Assembly: GCA_022539475.1 (NCBI GenBank) | Contig: VCMS01000002.1 | Location: 398,672 to 462,671, forward strand | Direction: 5' to 3' | DNA length: 64,000 nucleotides | Source of the DNA: Gracilaria domingensis | Taxonomy: Eukaryota; Rhodophyta; Florideophyceae; Gracilariales; Gracilariaceae | Shown: positions 9,834-20,740 of the stretch, piece after piece | How positions within the stretch are numbered: the stretch's first letter is position 1 | How the letters are laid out: each line of letters opens with the position of its first letter | Notes under the pieces: generated by a model | Databases searched by the model: none | Seen by the model: only the letters and a program-made list of their open reading frames with translations | Told to the model about the DNA's origin: nothing | Position numbers and translations under genes: made by a program

Positions 9834-10763
9834 ATGTCGAACGGATACGTGAAGGATGAGGAGCTGTTGGCGCTGTTGGAGGGGGAGGAGGTACCCCAGA
9901 CGCCGTCACCAAAGCGGGAAGAGGACGTGATTACGGCGGCTGGTCGGATGTCGCAGAAGAAGGAAGTGGCCGATGAAGGAAAGAAGTGTGAGACGAGGAG
10001 AGGGGATGGTGATGAGGTGGAGAAGGGGGTAGAATTGGAGGTGGAGGGGGTCGCAATGGAGAGAAGGGGTGCGGTGCATCTGAGTCAGTTAGAGGTTGGA
10101 GACCAGATAGAGAGTGGGGGCGGAGAGGGTGACAGGGAGATGCGGTTTGTGGGGGAGATGAAGGCGAGGGTGGGGATGTTGGGGTTGGTGATGAAGGAGC
10201 AACTGGACGATGGAATTGTGGAGATTGTAACGGAAATGGGCGGTGTGGTGCTGAGTGGGGGTGGTAGTGGTGTTTCGGTTGAGGCGATTTCGAGCCTGCG
10301 GAATTCGTTGTCGGTATTGGGAGTGGAGATGAGAAATCATGTGTATGGGATAGTGGAGTGTGCGGGAAGGGAGGTTGGAGAGTTGCGGGAGGAGAATAGG
10401 GTTCTGAACGAGAGGTTGGACGTGCTGGAGAAGGAGGTGAAGGAGCTGGGCAAGAGGCAAAGATTGGTGGAAGAGGAGACGGTGAAAGGAGGTGTGGAGG
10501 GAAAGACGGAGAAGGGAAGTGTGGGAAGGGTGGCGGTGCAGAAGGGGTCTCCTGTGACACCGAAGACAAAGGGTGGTGGGGTTGGGGATGGGAAGAGCCG
10601 TCTGAAGAAGAGGCGTAAGGAGATGAAGAAGGTGGTGGAGGAGGTGCCGCGGGAGGGAGTGGGAGCTCCGGTGGTGACTGGGTTTAGGAGTGCGGCGGAG
10701 GTAGCGCGGACTGCGAAGGGGATTCTGAGGGGACAGGAGGAGAGAAGGATGGGAGGGATTTGA
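9834..10763 (+). CDS. Hypothetical acidic/basic coiled-coil protein
   Basis: ATG 9834 starts a 309-residue frame (MSNGYVKDEELLALLEG). The first 120 residues are Glu/Lys-rich. Residues around 180-250 include REVGELREENRVLNERLDVLE, a clear heptad coiled coil. The C-terminal third is Lys/Arg/Gly-rich with KSRLKKRRKEMKK, a likely nuclear-localisation type basic patch. The plus strand is strikingly purine-rich (GGAG/GAAG) through the whole gene and third positions favour G. No known domain. Its position among transposons makes an element-encoded, gag-like or ORF1-like protein possible. It could also be a host gene. Confidence 0.5.
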   Translation: MSNGYVKDEELLALLEGEEVPQTPSPKREEDVITAAGRMSQKKEVADEGKKCETRRGDGDEVEKGVELEVEGVAMERRGAVHLSQLEVGDQIESGGGEGDREMRFVGEMKARVGMLGLVMKEQLDDGIVEIVTEMGGVVLSGGGSGVSVEAISSLRNSLSVLGVEMRNHVYGIVECAGREVGELREENRVLNERLDVLEKEVKELGKRQRLVEEETVKGGVEGKTEKGSVGRVAVQKGSPVTPKTKGGGVGDGKSRLKKRRKEMKKVVEEVPREGVGAPVVTGFRSAAEVARTAKGILRGQEERRMGGI

Positions 10764-11727
10764 AGCCGTTTTGGGGCGAGGCGGGTATACGAGAAGGGGG
10801 AGAGTTGTGCACCTGACTTCTACAAAATGAACGCGTGATGGGCGAGAAATGGGTAAATAGCGGGGGTGGTGTGGACTGGGAAGAAGTGATGGGATGATTG
10901 AGGTGGGATGAGTTGCGATTGGCATTGCAACATGGGAGAAAATGGAAACGCAAACTAGCACGAGTGCAGTTTTGAGAGAGGGTCGCGGAAAAGAGTGAAT
11001 GGGACCATGCGGCGAAGTAGAACCTCTACAAAAACTAGGGGACCCAAGAACTAAACTGCGCGAGATGGAATTTAATATTCCAAAATTTCTTGATTTTTTG
11101 AGTGCCAGCCTCTGCTACCCCCTCGCGCGCCCCAAATAGACCCAAAACTAGCTTAGTTTCCAAAGCGAACAGACTATATTCCACTTTGCAGAACACAGAC
11201 GAAAAAACTATCTAAATAATAGATTAATCTAAGCACCTCATGTGCACCTCCCGTCCCGGGCAGTCTTGACACTGTCAGACTAAGACCCACGCCGTATTTC
11301 TAAAACTTATGAAAAGATTAACTTCATTCAAACAACCAAATAGTGGTACACATGTACACATTCCCATACGGGATCCACGTCATCCATGCGTCTCGTAACT
11401 TCACTTCTCAATGTTTCCGGAGTACCATGGTAGCTCCGACGGCCATTTTAGCCATCTAAAAACATTCTACCGATTTGTCGGTTTGCTCTACAATACCCAC
11501 CTCTCACCAGCAGCTGCTCTTCTCTTACGAACCTTTCAAGCAAACAAAAAAACCATATTGTAGTACAGTCACATACATATCTGGAGAGCCCTTTCACCCA
11601 CCGTCGCTTTGCAAATCCAGATCAGGACCGTCCCAGAAACCAACACCGCGTGCAGAGCTTCTTCGTCAAGCATCGTTACATTTCGAAGTCCGTCAAACCA
11701 GAAACAGTGATAGGGTACTGTTAAGCG
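10764..11727. other. Gap, nothing identified
   Basis: After the purine-rich tail (to about 10990) the sequence becomes AT-rich with homopolymer A runs. A frame at 11475-11741 lacks protein-like composition. No tRNA, repeat or known domain was seen. Confidence 0.5.
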
Positions 11728-13234
11728 TTGGCAGACATTAGTTCTATCTTTTCAAACACTTGCAGATCGTTCCATGCTCTCTATGAAGCTATCAAGGCGC
11801 GTATTATACAGATAGTTGATGAAGATCATAGGAGAAAACGAAAGCAAGAAATGGCTACACTTCTCTTCGACTTTTGTATTGTTGACGCAAAATACAAGAG
11901 CCGGCTTTCTCTGTCACATCAAAGTTTAAAGGAGTGGGACAATTAGCATGTTTCACGACCAGCCACATTATTCAAAAAGGGTATTGCGTACGCGTTAACC
12001 ATGATGCTCATTAATGTAGGTCAAAACGAATTCGCTGTCTGTGTTATTGTCTCGTAGGCCAGGTATTCACGCATCTGTGAATTTATATTCTTACAAACGT
12101 CGAAAATAGCCTTTACAAGTGACTGACTTCTTTTTGCATATGGTCGTTCGTGCAGTGCTATGAACGGCAGATAACAGTCACAGAGGGTTACTATAACACT
12201 TCCGTAGTGAAAGTTTGAGGGCCACACGCACTGAAGCGGCCGGTTCTCAGTTGGTAATTATCATTGTGTGCTTTTTGTGTCAGCTCGGGGTAGTGGGTTC
12301 GAACCCCGGTTCTGCTTTGCTCTCCTCTCGGTACACGACAATTCGGCAGCTCGTGTGGCAAGCGAAGACACTAAAACGGGGCTCTCGCAGTGCCTCCCTA
12401 TTTATGATAAGCACTGCATGACGATTTTAAATTGGTTTTGCAAAAAGGTTTTGAAAATGTGCGAGAATGTATTTACTTCAACCTACCAAATGTATGCCAA
12501 ACAGGTGAAAGAGGAGGCACATCTGCTCAATCTTTCACATCTTCATTTTCTGTTTTATTGAGCCCACATTGGAGAGGCTCTACATGACTTTATGACCAAA
12601 AAGCAAGCAAAAGATACTGCTATTATTGGAAGATGGTCATATATATCATTTTTAGGGTCATTAACTAACTACTGGAAGGGCCTTGCTAATGAAGATAAAC
12701 ATTCAGGAAAAGGATTTAGAACAGATAACACAGCTTGCCGCTGCATTATCACAAACTGTTGAACGCTATCGCAGGTGTGCTTGGGAAAGCACACAGCTTT
12801 GCAGGGTTTGGAAGGACCTGGTCCTATGCAGCACCAGGAGCCAGCATGGATAAGCTCCATGCTGGCGCGGCAGTGCCAGCAGGGCCAGAAAGCCTACAGA
12901 CCCAAAGCTTGACCGATTAAAATAAAGAGCTTTGCTATATGCTATATAAAAGTAAATTTATTACACACTGTGTAGCGTTGAGCCTCTGGCAAACACAGAA
13001 GTTGCTCAACAATACCCGCACCGGGATGGTATTTAAACGCCACGTCGGACGCGTCCATGCAGAAGTTGGCGGGTGACAAAGTCAACCGCTTCTTGTAGCT
13101 GCGGGATACGATGGTGTTCGGAAGCAAACTGTGCAAGTTTGCGAACGGATTCCAGGAACGGACTGGGAGATCCTTACTTACAACGCATAGAGGAAGGTAG
13201 CTGGTTGTTTTCGGTGCGCCAATATATCAACCCC
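11728..13234. other. Gap with tRNA-like remnant and a small hairpin
   Basis: A short frame at 11728-11946 (FDFCIVDAKYKSRLSL) matches nothing known. A perfect 10-bp hairpin, GCCAGCATGG with its complement, lies at 12840-12866. Remaining open frames are short and on both strands. A Pol III-like motif pair is listed separately. Confidence 0.5.
12240..12318 (+). ncRNA. Degenerate tRNA-like sequence (SINE or tRNA relic)
   Basis: GGTTCTCAGTTGG (12242-12254) resembles an internal A box and GGTTCGAACCC (12296-12306) is a perfect B box, spaced about as in a tRNA gene. The T arm pairs in four of five positions around TTCGAAC. The putative acceptor strands do not pair and no anticodon arm is clear, so this is not a working tRNA. 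A tRNA-derived SINE head or a decayed tRNA is possible. Confidence 0.3.
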
Positions 13235-15876
13235 TCTCTAGGCAAGCCCGTATAAGTGACTAACTAACTTACCATCACCGTTAGTCATTAGTCAGCCTAT
13301 TTCCAGCGTAGTTAGTCATAATAAGTCACTGGATCGGTTCGCTCTGTTCTGACCAAACCAACGAAGCTATAGAGCGCACGATGCGTCTAAAAGACTCTCC
13401 ATTAGGATGCACTAAACCACTTTGGCTTCCCCTGCTTGCCCGTACTTCGTTCGCCACAAACACACGAATCAACTCGCACATCTCGGATGTGCTTGATAAC
13501 AGTGATCGACACTGAGACCCTTCCCGCAGACCAAGACTACTAAAAAGCCGTTCAACAGCGGCTGAGGATGCTTGAGCACCCAGAAACGCGCGCGCCACCA
13601 CATTAAAAGGAACTGGACTAACCAAACCAGGACTTGCGTTCGCGTTCTTCCAAAACAAAAGTGCCTCATTTGGTTCTCTTCTCCCATTGCTGTTGAGTTT
13701 TTCTCGCATTTCCTGATGTAGAAGACGAAACAAAGTCTTCAACGAAGCAGCAGGAACCACCAAAGACGCATCCAAAGACAAAACCTCGCGTATTAAACAA
13801 TCGTACAACAGCTCAAAGTAACCATCGCGTTCCTCTTGATTGTTTCCTAAATATTCCAACTCGCACTCATTGACATCCTATAAAAATGCCATATGAAATA
13901 AAAGAATGCGACGACCTGCAACATGTGTAACATCTTCTCCAGTGATACCAAAACCCAATTTTTCTCCAATAGGCGTCCATGTTGCAGCGGAATGTGCGAC
14001 AGGCTTCCAAAGTGCCCCTAAGCGGCGGTTCAGCGAACTGCCCAGCCTCCGGCACAAATTCCGAGAAACTGGCTTTGTCAAGCGAATCTCACGGGCATGA
14101 TTTCTGGCTACATCAGAACCAGCTATGCTAACTATAGTAGCTCTTGCTGTCACCGCCAATTCGTCAAAAACGTCAACCTGTGAACCACTCGTACTGTCAT
14201 GAAACAGCGCAGAGCAAGGAAGCAAATCGCCAGCCATTATTTGCAAAGTCTCATGAAGCTCTCGTATAACGCGAGGTGCACGTGACAATGTAACTTGTTT
14301 CTCGGCTTCAAACTGGCGAGCAACCCTCCGAACTTCTTTCAGAACTGTGATTATCTCTGCAAGTGTATTCATGCTCTCTGCCGACAAATGCGGTAGATCG
14401 CAGGCGGGAATTGATAATTGTTCGGCCACCTCTCGTATGTTGCTCGCTCTTGTTATGTAAGTGGTCATAGCTGAAAGACGTGAATGCCACCGTGTCGGTA
14501 CGTCATGTTTAAGACGTTGAATGCGATCAGGAGTGACCCCCTCTGCTGCTTGCGTTTCTCGTAGTAGCATGTTGGCCTTAGGATGAAAATTAAAGTAGGA
14601 TGTAACTTTGTTGACATGTTCCATATACTGTTGCCACGGAGTATTCTTTTCAAAAACGTCGTTCACCACAAGTGCTAAAGTATGTACAACGCAACGCACT
14701 GCTCCTACATGATTCGTGTATTGGTCTGCCGCCTTCGCAGTGGCGGCTTCATTGTCAGACGTAACCGTGGATACACAAAGTTCATCCGAGCCCACAATGA
14801 GATTTGTTGAAAGTTCCTCCTCCAGAACATTGCACAGTTGCTGGGATGTTTTCGGCAAACCATCTAGGTTTAATGTTGCAACATGTAGAGAACATAATCG
14901 CCATTGTTCGTCAACAAAATGCCATGTAATGCCCAATATTGGAGCCCCAAGAGCTGCGCTTCAGCCGTCAAAGGTAATAGATCCCGTTTGAGCGTTACTA
15001 ACACGCTTGCGTAAAAAGCCACATACAGCTTTGTAGCTGCCAATCAAATATGACTCCAAAAAAGGCTTACTCGAGTATTGGACTCGACCACTCAAAATTT
15101 CGACCATTCCTTGGAAGGCAGGCGTTCCGAGTTTTTAAAGCTGTATTTAACTATAGCAAGCAAACAAAACAAGCCCGACACTGTGCAATATACGTGTGGG
15201 TATCAAACTTCTTTCATTATTCGATTCGTTGGTGGGGCGAAAGCAGGAAAATGAGCGTGTTCGATTTCTTATATACGCCTTTTTGTTGTCTGCAATTGTC
15301 TTCTGAATGACTGTTTTCGAGGCATTGGAATCAATTAGGGCTTTTAGTTTCCAAAAGACTTTGTGATGATGGGTTTTGTAGTGCAACACAATATTACTGG
15401 AGGAGTATGCTTGGTTGATGCTTCTTAGAACGCTGCACAGTTGACACTCAAATTGGGGTGGCTGTACATGTAGAACGATTTTAGCTGCAATCGTACTCCA
15501 TGCGGATGATTTTGTGCCTTTTCCTTTTCCTTTTCCTGGTCCACGACGTTTGCGCTGCTGCGCGTTATGCTTCTTGATGATGGAGGCAGCAGTACGCTGC
15601 ACTGTGTCCGCTGGTTGATCGTTAGGGCCCGACATAATCGGCAAGATCGCGATGAGAATGGTTGATCATGTACATCAGGTGCTTGCTCGTGGACGACTGG
15701 TTTTCATCTCTCGTGACTGGTATTGGACAGGACTACATACACGTTGGCGATGTGTCGTTGGTGTACACGTATGTTTACTTCTGACTAACTACATTGTTTT
15801 TTCATTAGTTAGTTAGTCATTCGAAGTGTCATTTTGGTGCTAGTTAGTCAGTCACAGATACGGGCTTGTCTCTAGG
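13235..15876 (-). mobile_element. hAT transposon with 8-bp TSD
   Basis: Element 13243-15868 (2626 bp) is flanked by the identical 8-bp direct repeat TCTCTAGG at 13235-13242 and 15869-15876. The terminal inverted repeats are CAAGCCCGTATAAGTGACTA (left) and CAAGCCCGTATCTGTGACTG (right, reverse-complemented). Subterminal copies of TAGTTAGTCA are scattered in both ends. An 8-bp duplication and CA(A/G)-initial ends are diagnostic of the hAT superfamily, and the internal protein agrees. The ends are intact enough for mobilisation in trans although the transposase is dead. Confidence 0.93.
13326..15644 (-). pseudogene. hAT transposase, inactivated
   Basis: Three open pieces lie in one minus frame. 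The N-terminal piece (15644-15147) has a BED-type finger region with SSAWSTIAAKI, ECQLC and NIVLHYKTHHHK. The core (about 15130-13881) has TSDNEA, RCVVHTLALVVNDVF and PTRWHS. The C-terminal piece (13859-13326) has the dimerisation segment SSAAVERLFSSLGL. Lesions: TGA at 14961-14963 replaces the Trp of the family motif FDGW (reading FDG-stop-SAALG); TAG at 13878-13880 separates core and tail; at least one frameshift near 15100-15150 breaks the link to the BED piece. The intact product would bind the terminal repeats and cut and paste the element. No complete protein can be made from this copy. Confidence 0.9.
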
Positions 15877-15891
15877 GCTGATACGGCATAA

Positions 15892-16062
15892 CCCCGTTAC
15901 GGGTAGGTGAACAAAAAACATCACCTTTTATTTGGGTGATGTGCGGGTGAGAGGGTCCCATTTCACCCGCCCCGGGTGAGTTTGTCTTACCCAGCGGTGA
16001 TTCACCCAAAACCAGAGGTGACATCACCCATTCTCATCACCCTATGGGACTACAAATCACCC
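15892..16062 (+). repeat. Left terminal inverted repeat
   Basis: Begins CCCCGTTACGGGTAGGTGAA and holds several GGTGAT/ATCACC motifs in both orientations. It pairs with 20741-20912. Confidence 0.88.
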
Positions 16063-16536
16063 ATTGAGACCGACTGCTCACTCAAACTTCGACCTATGTG
16101 CGCCAGTCGCTGCTTTGACCTTAACTTATTGGACTCGTGATGAACCGTACGGCCAAACCCCATTCGAACAAAACTCTGAGTGCTGGTTGAATTGCCAAGG
16201 TAACTTTAATGCATGTCCATCGCCACAGTAATGATACGAAGTAGGTTTGTGAGGCAGTTACAAACTAAGGATTGATGGATATAAAACAAAGTTGGAGACT
16301 ATAAAAAGTGCCTAAACGACTTCAACAAGATACAAAAACAATCTCCAGAAAGGCTCTCGTGGAACAGAATCAGTATCCTGTAGCATCTCAAAGATAAAAG
16401 AATTCCCGCCATCATTGTTGCCTTCCATATCAAAAGCTCTACCGAAACCTGTATTGGTTAAAGACGCAGCGCGTCGCGCGGTAAACGACAAGAAGTGAGA
16501 CGGTTTCAATTCGTCCTAAGTACAATGTATCAAGTG
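16063..16536. other. Non-coding 3' part of the 5-kb element
   Basis: Lies between the left terminal repeat and the gene's stop codon at 16537. It contains only short open frames and nothing else recognisable. Confidence 0.6.
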
Positions 16537-19500
16537 CTACTGTGTACAATTTCCTTCAGTATTAGCTTTCTGAAGCAGTTTCTGCAGCTCGATCTCTGGA
16601 ATGCTGGCCTTCTTCAAAACGTTTTTCTTATGCCATGCATCCCAACACCCGGAGCATATTGCTTGCTGACAAACAGAGCACCACTGGCGTTGTCGAGATC
16701 CGCCCTTCTTCCGCAGTACCTTTCCGTTCTTCGTTATTGTATGGCTGTAAGAGCAAAGAGCACAGTACACACCTCTTCCTCTCACCTTCATATGGGAACG
16801 TCGTCTTGTGAGCCTACGCTTGCGATCTTCAGAGCGATTGTACATGTCGACAATGTTTCGCGTATAGAGACGCTTCACTACTGCTTCGTCTTCATTAATG
16901 TTATCATCGCAACCTTCGCCTCGGTTCCCTCCTACTACAGCCAGAGATTTTGGAAGAGCTTTTGAGAGTTCTACATACTCTCGTGCCAGTTGACGTGCGT
17001 AGTCCGCAAACGAGGTGCATTGTGAAACCGCCTTTCGTATTTCTCTGTAACCTTTCCCAATTTCCTTGTCGTATTCGGATTGTAGCCGTCCCTTTCGCTT
17101 CGCTAATGACAGGCGATGAACCACTGCAGCGTTATTCACCTGAGCGCAAAGTAAACGACCGATTATACTCACAATGGGGTTCTCACCAGTATTCGTGTAA
17201 CACAGATCCGTCATAGCCCTACTAAACTCGTCGACACCGCCCTTCAAATAGTTCCAGTATACTAAAGCACTTGGCCGTATCATTTTAGCAGGTGGCAATG
17301 TTCCTTTCTTCCTTACCAAAGATTTGTAGGCTTCACTCAAACTATAGAATGATGCATAAGAGTGTAAATCAGAAGCATGAGATGCTTGCAGCAGTGCATC
17401 ATAGGCTTCTCGTATATTTGCAGCGCTCTTACCGATCCAGTCAAAAGCGGCAGCAACCGTTGCTGCCAACATGTAACCGTACGCGTTCTTCAAACAAGAA
17501 TGGAACTCCACAATAGTAACATATATAACTTCTCCCATCCCACAGTTGCTTCCTTTAGCTTCTACAAACATCACCCATTTAAGCTCTAAGGTCAGAGCAT
17601 GATGCAAACACTGAGTACGATACTCAGTGGAAGGGACCAAGGCCTGAAACAGCTCTGTAGACTTCTCATGTAGACCCACGTCGTTCAGTACAGTAATCGG
17701 AGCATACTGGTCCCTCTTCTGTCGAGCGGCTTCGATTGTATTCAATGCAGTCATTGTTTTAATCTCTACAGCACAGACATGGCGTTCCTTCTTACTGTCA
17801 GAGAAGCACAATATCGCATCTGGAGAGTCCGCTACATGTTTCTCATTGCGCGACTCAACCAAGCCGATAGTTCGTATGAAATCTACAGTGTAGGCAAGCT
17901 CAGTATGTTCTGAAGAATGGGAAGTAAAGTAAGTTCCATTTGTTACCCTGTGAGTCTCAAAGAAAGCTGGCAGCGCTTTCAAAACCTGCGCTTCGTTGAA
18001 GCTTCCCTCTTTCATTCCAGCTGTGCTAACAAGAGGCTTCATTACCCATGATGTCAGTGATGCTCTATATAGACGTTTCAATAGCTCTCTTTTCTTTCTT
18101 TCCAATTGCTCTTCTGCACTTAACTCATTCGATGGTACTGAAAGGGTGAGAGTTCCATCTTGAACACGCTGTTGGGTTTCAATTATTTTCGCTATCAGCT
18201 GGGCTTTTAACTGGCGTGAGAGTGGTTGGCCTATAGCAGACATCATAGAAAGCATCGCATTTATAGTCATCGGTTGCAGAGAACTTTCCGAGGCTGTCAT
18301 GAACTGCGCCACAGCAAGCTCTCTCTCGTTCGGAGTGGGATTGTGAGTTGTTCTCATATTCAGGCAGTGACATAAAGTAACCATTCGTGACATCAAACAC
18401 TGTTTTGCAGCTTCCGCACTCGACGGAAACGTAGATGTTGATGTGCTGTTCAGATGCTTGCCAGCGACGAGAGATGCGAGTGTTTCCATTTTGTCCTCAA
18501 GATCTTCTGTAAAGGCCTTCAAAAAGGATTGCGACGTCCTCGATGTGAATCGAAAAGCTCTAGAAAGAAACCAACCAGGATCCTCGGACTGTAATAATGT
18601 GACTTCATTCACGCGCAGCAAAGTCTGACTAACCAGCATTCTTGGAAGTGAAACAGTTTCTTCGTCAGTATTCTGACGTCGACGCATTTGCTCCTCCATG
18701 TGTTTGTCGTAGACAATGTGAAATACTTCGCGCTCAAATACATTCTTTGCCCGACGATGTCCAGACTTCGGTACTAGTGTGAATTTGTTAGCAGAAAACA
18801 GGCGGGGATTGTTGTGGTAGACGGCCGCAATACGGCCACTAAAGCTCTCACGATAGACGGCGGCTTCTACCATTCTACCAGAAGGGGTAGCAGGCTTCCT
18901 CTTTGCGCTATATATTGCGCGGCATCCGCGTTCACTTACAACCATTCCCTTATGCTTCTTCCTAATAGGCCCAACACCCCATACGAAAGGATAGTCATAA
19001 CTGCGTTTGTGGGTCCCCAATCCCGTCGCGCCAATTCTATCATTAATGTAGTCAATAGTTGAAGTACCATTGTACCCTCTATCAGAAGCAAAAATAGCGT
19101 CAACCATAGGTCGCACTGGACCCGCTGTTGGAACTCCTTGTAAGAGTCGAACCAGTCTTTCCCACACATCGATAACTTTTTCACCAGGTCTTGAGTAGTG
19201 ACTAGCTAGAAAAACGGGGTTTAGAGCAGAACACAATGCGTTGTTCACAGGACCCAATGCTTTTTGGGGATTGTTAAAGTGGGACATGGCTGTCAGATGT
19301 GCGACAGCTCTTGAACGGAGGCGTTGGTGGTCATCGTCCAAACTGAATACTGTAGCACCAGGCACATACAGAAAATACCTGTTAACAGCAGCGAGCTCGT
19401 CTTCTAGTTCTGTGATCATCGCATTTGCTCGTTGTGGAAAATTAAACCAGCCATCACCACAATGCTCCACTCGTTGTCTCCTTTCAATGGTAAGGGACAA

Positions 19501-20661
19501 AGCGGACCATATTTCCAGATAACGGTTCCCAGAGATTCCAACCTGAAAGAAAAAAGGCTTGTTCCGCTCCGCCGTAATTTTCCCAACCGTAGAAGAGTAG
19601 GAAGCAGCCAGAACATGTACGATTAACACTCCCTTGAATTCAAAAACAGTTGTAGCTTGTTTTTTCTGTGAAAGCAAAATGCGATTGACGTTGGCAGTTA
19701 TCTTACTGAGAACGTGGTCCGGAAGAAAAACTTCAAGAACTGCCAGTCTACTTAGGTTGGTTTCGGTGTACACTTCGTGTTCCTTTTGCCTCTGCTGTAT
19801 ATCAGAAGTAACCCGCTTAATCACTTCGTTAGCCTCTTTGCAAAACCTCTTTGCCAGCACAGTGTTAATCTCATCGATATCCATTTCCATACTGACGAAA
19901 GGAGAAGAGTAATTCCAATTCTCAAGACCACCTACTGTGTTTGGTGCTTCGCGTTCGACACTTGCTCCGTTCTCACAACCTTGATTGGTGCTAGTCCTAA
20001 ACGAATCCAAACTGCGTTCCATAACTTCGTCCAAGCCATTACAGAACGTAGATGACCAAATTTCCTCCACAACAGTTTGCCTAGCGTCGATTGCATTCCG
20101 CGAGAAATTTCTTTTCGTGGCAGAAGTACCATAATGAGAGTTCTCGAATTGAAGTTGATGCAACTCTTGTTCGGGCACAAAAAAATCTTCTACAAGATTT
20201 GCAACTGTATGTACACTACTTTGAGTAGCATTTGAAGAGGAGGGGCAGTAGAACATATTTTCGTCGTCACTTACATTAATATGTAAAGAAGGTGCTTGAT
20301 TCACCGTGTTGTTCTGACCTGTGTTATTCGGAGTAATAGAGTTCTGCTCGCTACAGACAAGGTGATCCGCTGAAAAAATAGGGTCTTCACCTGTGTTGCT
20401 CTGGGGAACAAAGTTGTTACGCAAAGAACATTCAGCTGCCCTGGGTGATCGGCATTCCTCTTCAAAGTTGTTTAGTAAGTTTGTCGGAACTAACGACAAA
20501 GTTTGGTCATTAACAGTGGAGATCTTGTCAGGGCTTTGATCGGAAGCATTGTTTGCATAGCGTTTTTCCGGTGAAGGCTCAAAAGTGTCAACCTGTCTGC
20601 ATATTGGTGTTGTATGAAAGGAGGCAGATCTGCCAGGAAAAATCTCAGAAGAAGATGTCAT
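16537..20661 (-). CDS. Giant transposase fused to YqaJ-like nuclease
   Basis: Uninterrupted 1374-residue frame from ATG 20661. The N-terminal 270 residues are Ser/Asn/Gln-rich and acidic. A DDE-like core follows, with VFSLDDDHQRLRSR (Asp about 442-444, compare the first catalytic Asp motif of piggyBac), then DAIFASDRGYN (527) and GLGTHKR. Far downstream comes YWNYLKGGVDEFSRAM (GGVD about 1141-1144), which resembles the third catalytic Asp motif (KGGVD) of piggyBac. Between them, about 885-1040, sits a PD-(D/E)XK-type block: GSFNEAQVL, ADSPDAILCF and CAVEIKT, then EYRTQCLHHAL, the order seen in YqaJ nucleases. The C-terminus has three CxxC pairs and a His (about 1300-1344), like the cysteine-rich domain of piggyBac transposases. 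No lesion is visible. Motifs are seen directly; the family names are inference, and IS4EU/Sola relatives are alternatives. Confidence 0.75.
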   Translation of the reverse strand: MTSSSEIFPGRSASFHTTPICRQVDTFEPSPEKRYANNASDQSPDKISTVNDQTLSLVPTNLLNNFEEECRSPRAAECSLRNNFVPQSNTGEDPIFSADHLVCSEQNSITPNNTGQNNTVNQAPSLHINVSDDENMFYCPSSSNATQSSVHTVANLVEDFFVPEQELHQLQFENSHYGTSATKRNFSRNAIDARQTVVEEIWSSTFCNGLDEVMERSLDSFRTSTNQGCENGASVEREAPNTVGGLENWNYSSPFVSMEMDIDEINTVLAKRFCKEANEVIKRVTSDIQQRQKEHEVYTETNLSRLAVLEVFLPDHVLSKITANVNRILLSQKKQATTVFEFKGVLIVHVLAASYSSTVGKITAERNKPFFFQVGISGNRYLEIWSALSLTIERRQRVEHCGDGWFNFPQRANAMITELEDELAAVNRYFLYVPGATVFSLDDDHQRLRSRAVAHLTAMSHFNNPQKALGPVNNALCSALNPVFLASHYSRPGEKVIDVWERLVRLLQGVPTAGPVRPMVDAIFASDRGYNGTSTIDYINDRIGATGLGTHKRSYDYPFVWGVGPIRKKHKGMVVSERGCRAIYSAKRKPATPSGRMVEAAVYRESFSGRIAAVYHNNPRLFSANKFTLVPKSGHRRAKNVFEREVFHIVYDKHMEEQMRRRQNTDEETVSLPRMLVSQTLLRVNEVTLLQSEDPGWFLSRAFRFTSRTSQSFLKAFTEDLEDKMETLASLVAGKHLNSTSTSTFPSSAEAAKQCLMSRMVTLCHCLNMRTTHNPTPNERELAVAQFMTASESSLQPMTINAMLSMMSAIGQPLSRQLKAQLIAKIIETQQRVQDGTLTLSVPSNELSAEEQLERKKRELLKRLYRASLTSWVMKPLVSTAGMKEGSFNEAQVLKALPAFFETHRVTNGTYFTSHSSEHTELAYTVDFIRTIGLVESRNEKHVADSPDAILCFSDSKKERHVCAVEIKTMTALNTIEAARQKRDQYAPITVLNDVGLHEKSTELFQALVPSTEYRTQCLHHALTLELKWVMFVEAKGSNCGMGEVIYVTIVEFHSCLKNAYGYMLAATVAAAFDWIGKSAANIREAYDALLQASHASDLHSYASFYSLSEAYKSLVRKKGTLPPAKMIRPSALVYWNYLKGGVDEFSRAMTDLCYTNTGENPIVSIIGRLLCAQVNNAAVVHRLSLAKRKGRLQSEYDKEIGKGYREIRKAVSQCTSFADYARQLAREYVELSKALPKSLAVVGGNRGEGCDDNINEDEAVVKRLYTRNIVDMYNRSEDRKRRLTRRRSHMKVRGRGVYCALCSYSHTITKNGKVLRKKGGSRQRQWCSVCQQAICSGCWDAWHKKNVLKKASIPEIELQKLLQKANTEGNCTQ

Positions 20662-20740
20662 CCAAGCGATGTGTGAATGCCAATAATGGTGTGTCTTCAA
20701 GATCGGACGCACGTAGTCTGGGTGAGACGCTGGTCCCGTT

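Noticed and set aside
9931-10569. Pro/Ser-rich frame on the minus strand opposite the 9834 gene
   Set aside because: It is the complement of purine-rich coding sequence and lacks an independent start or domain.
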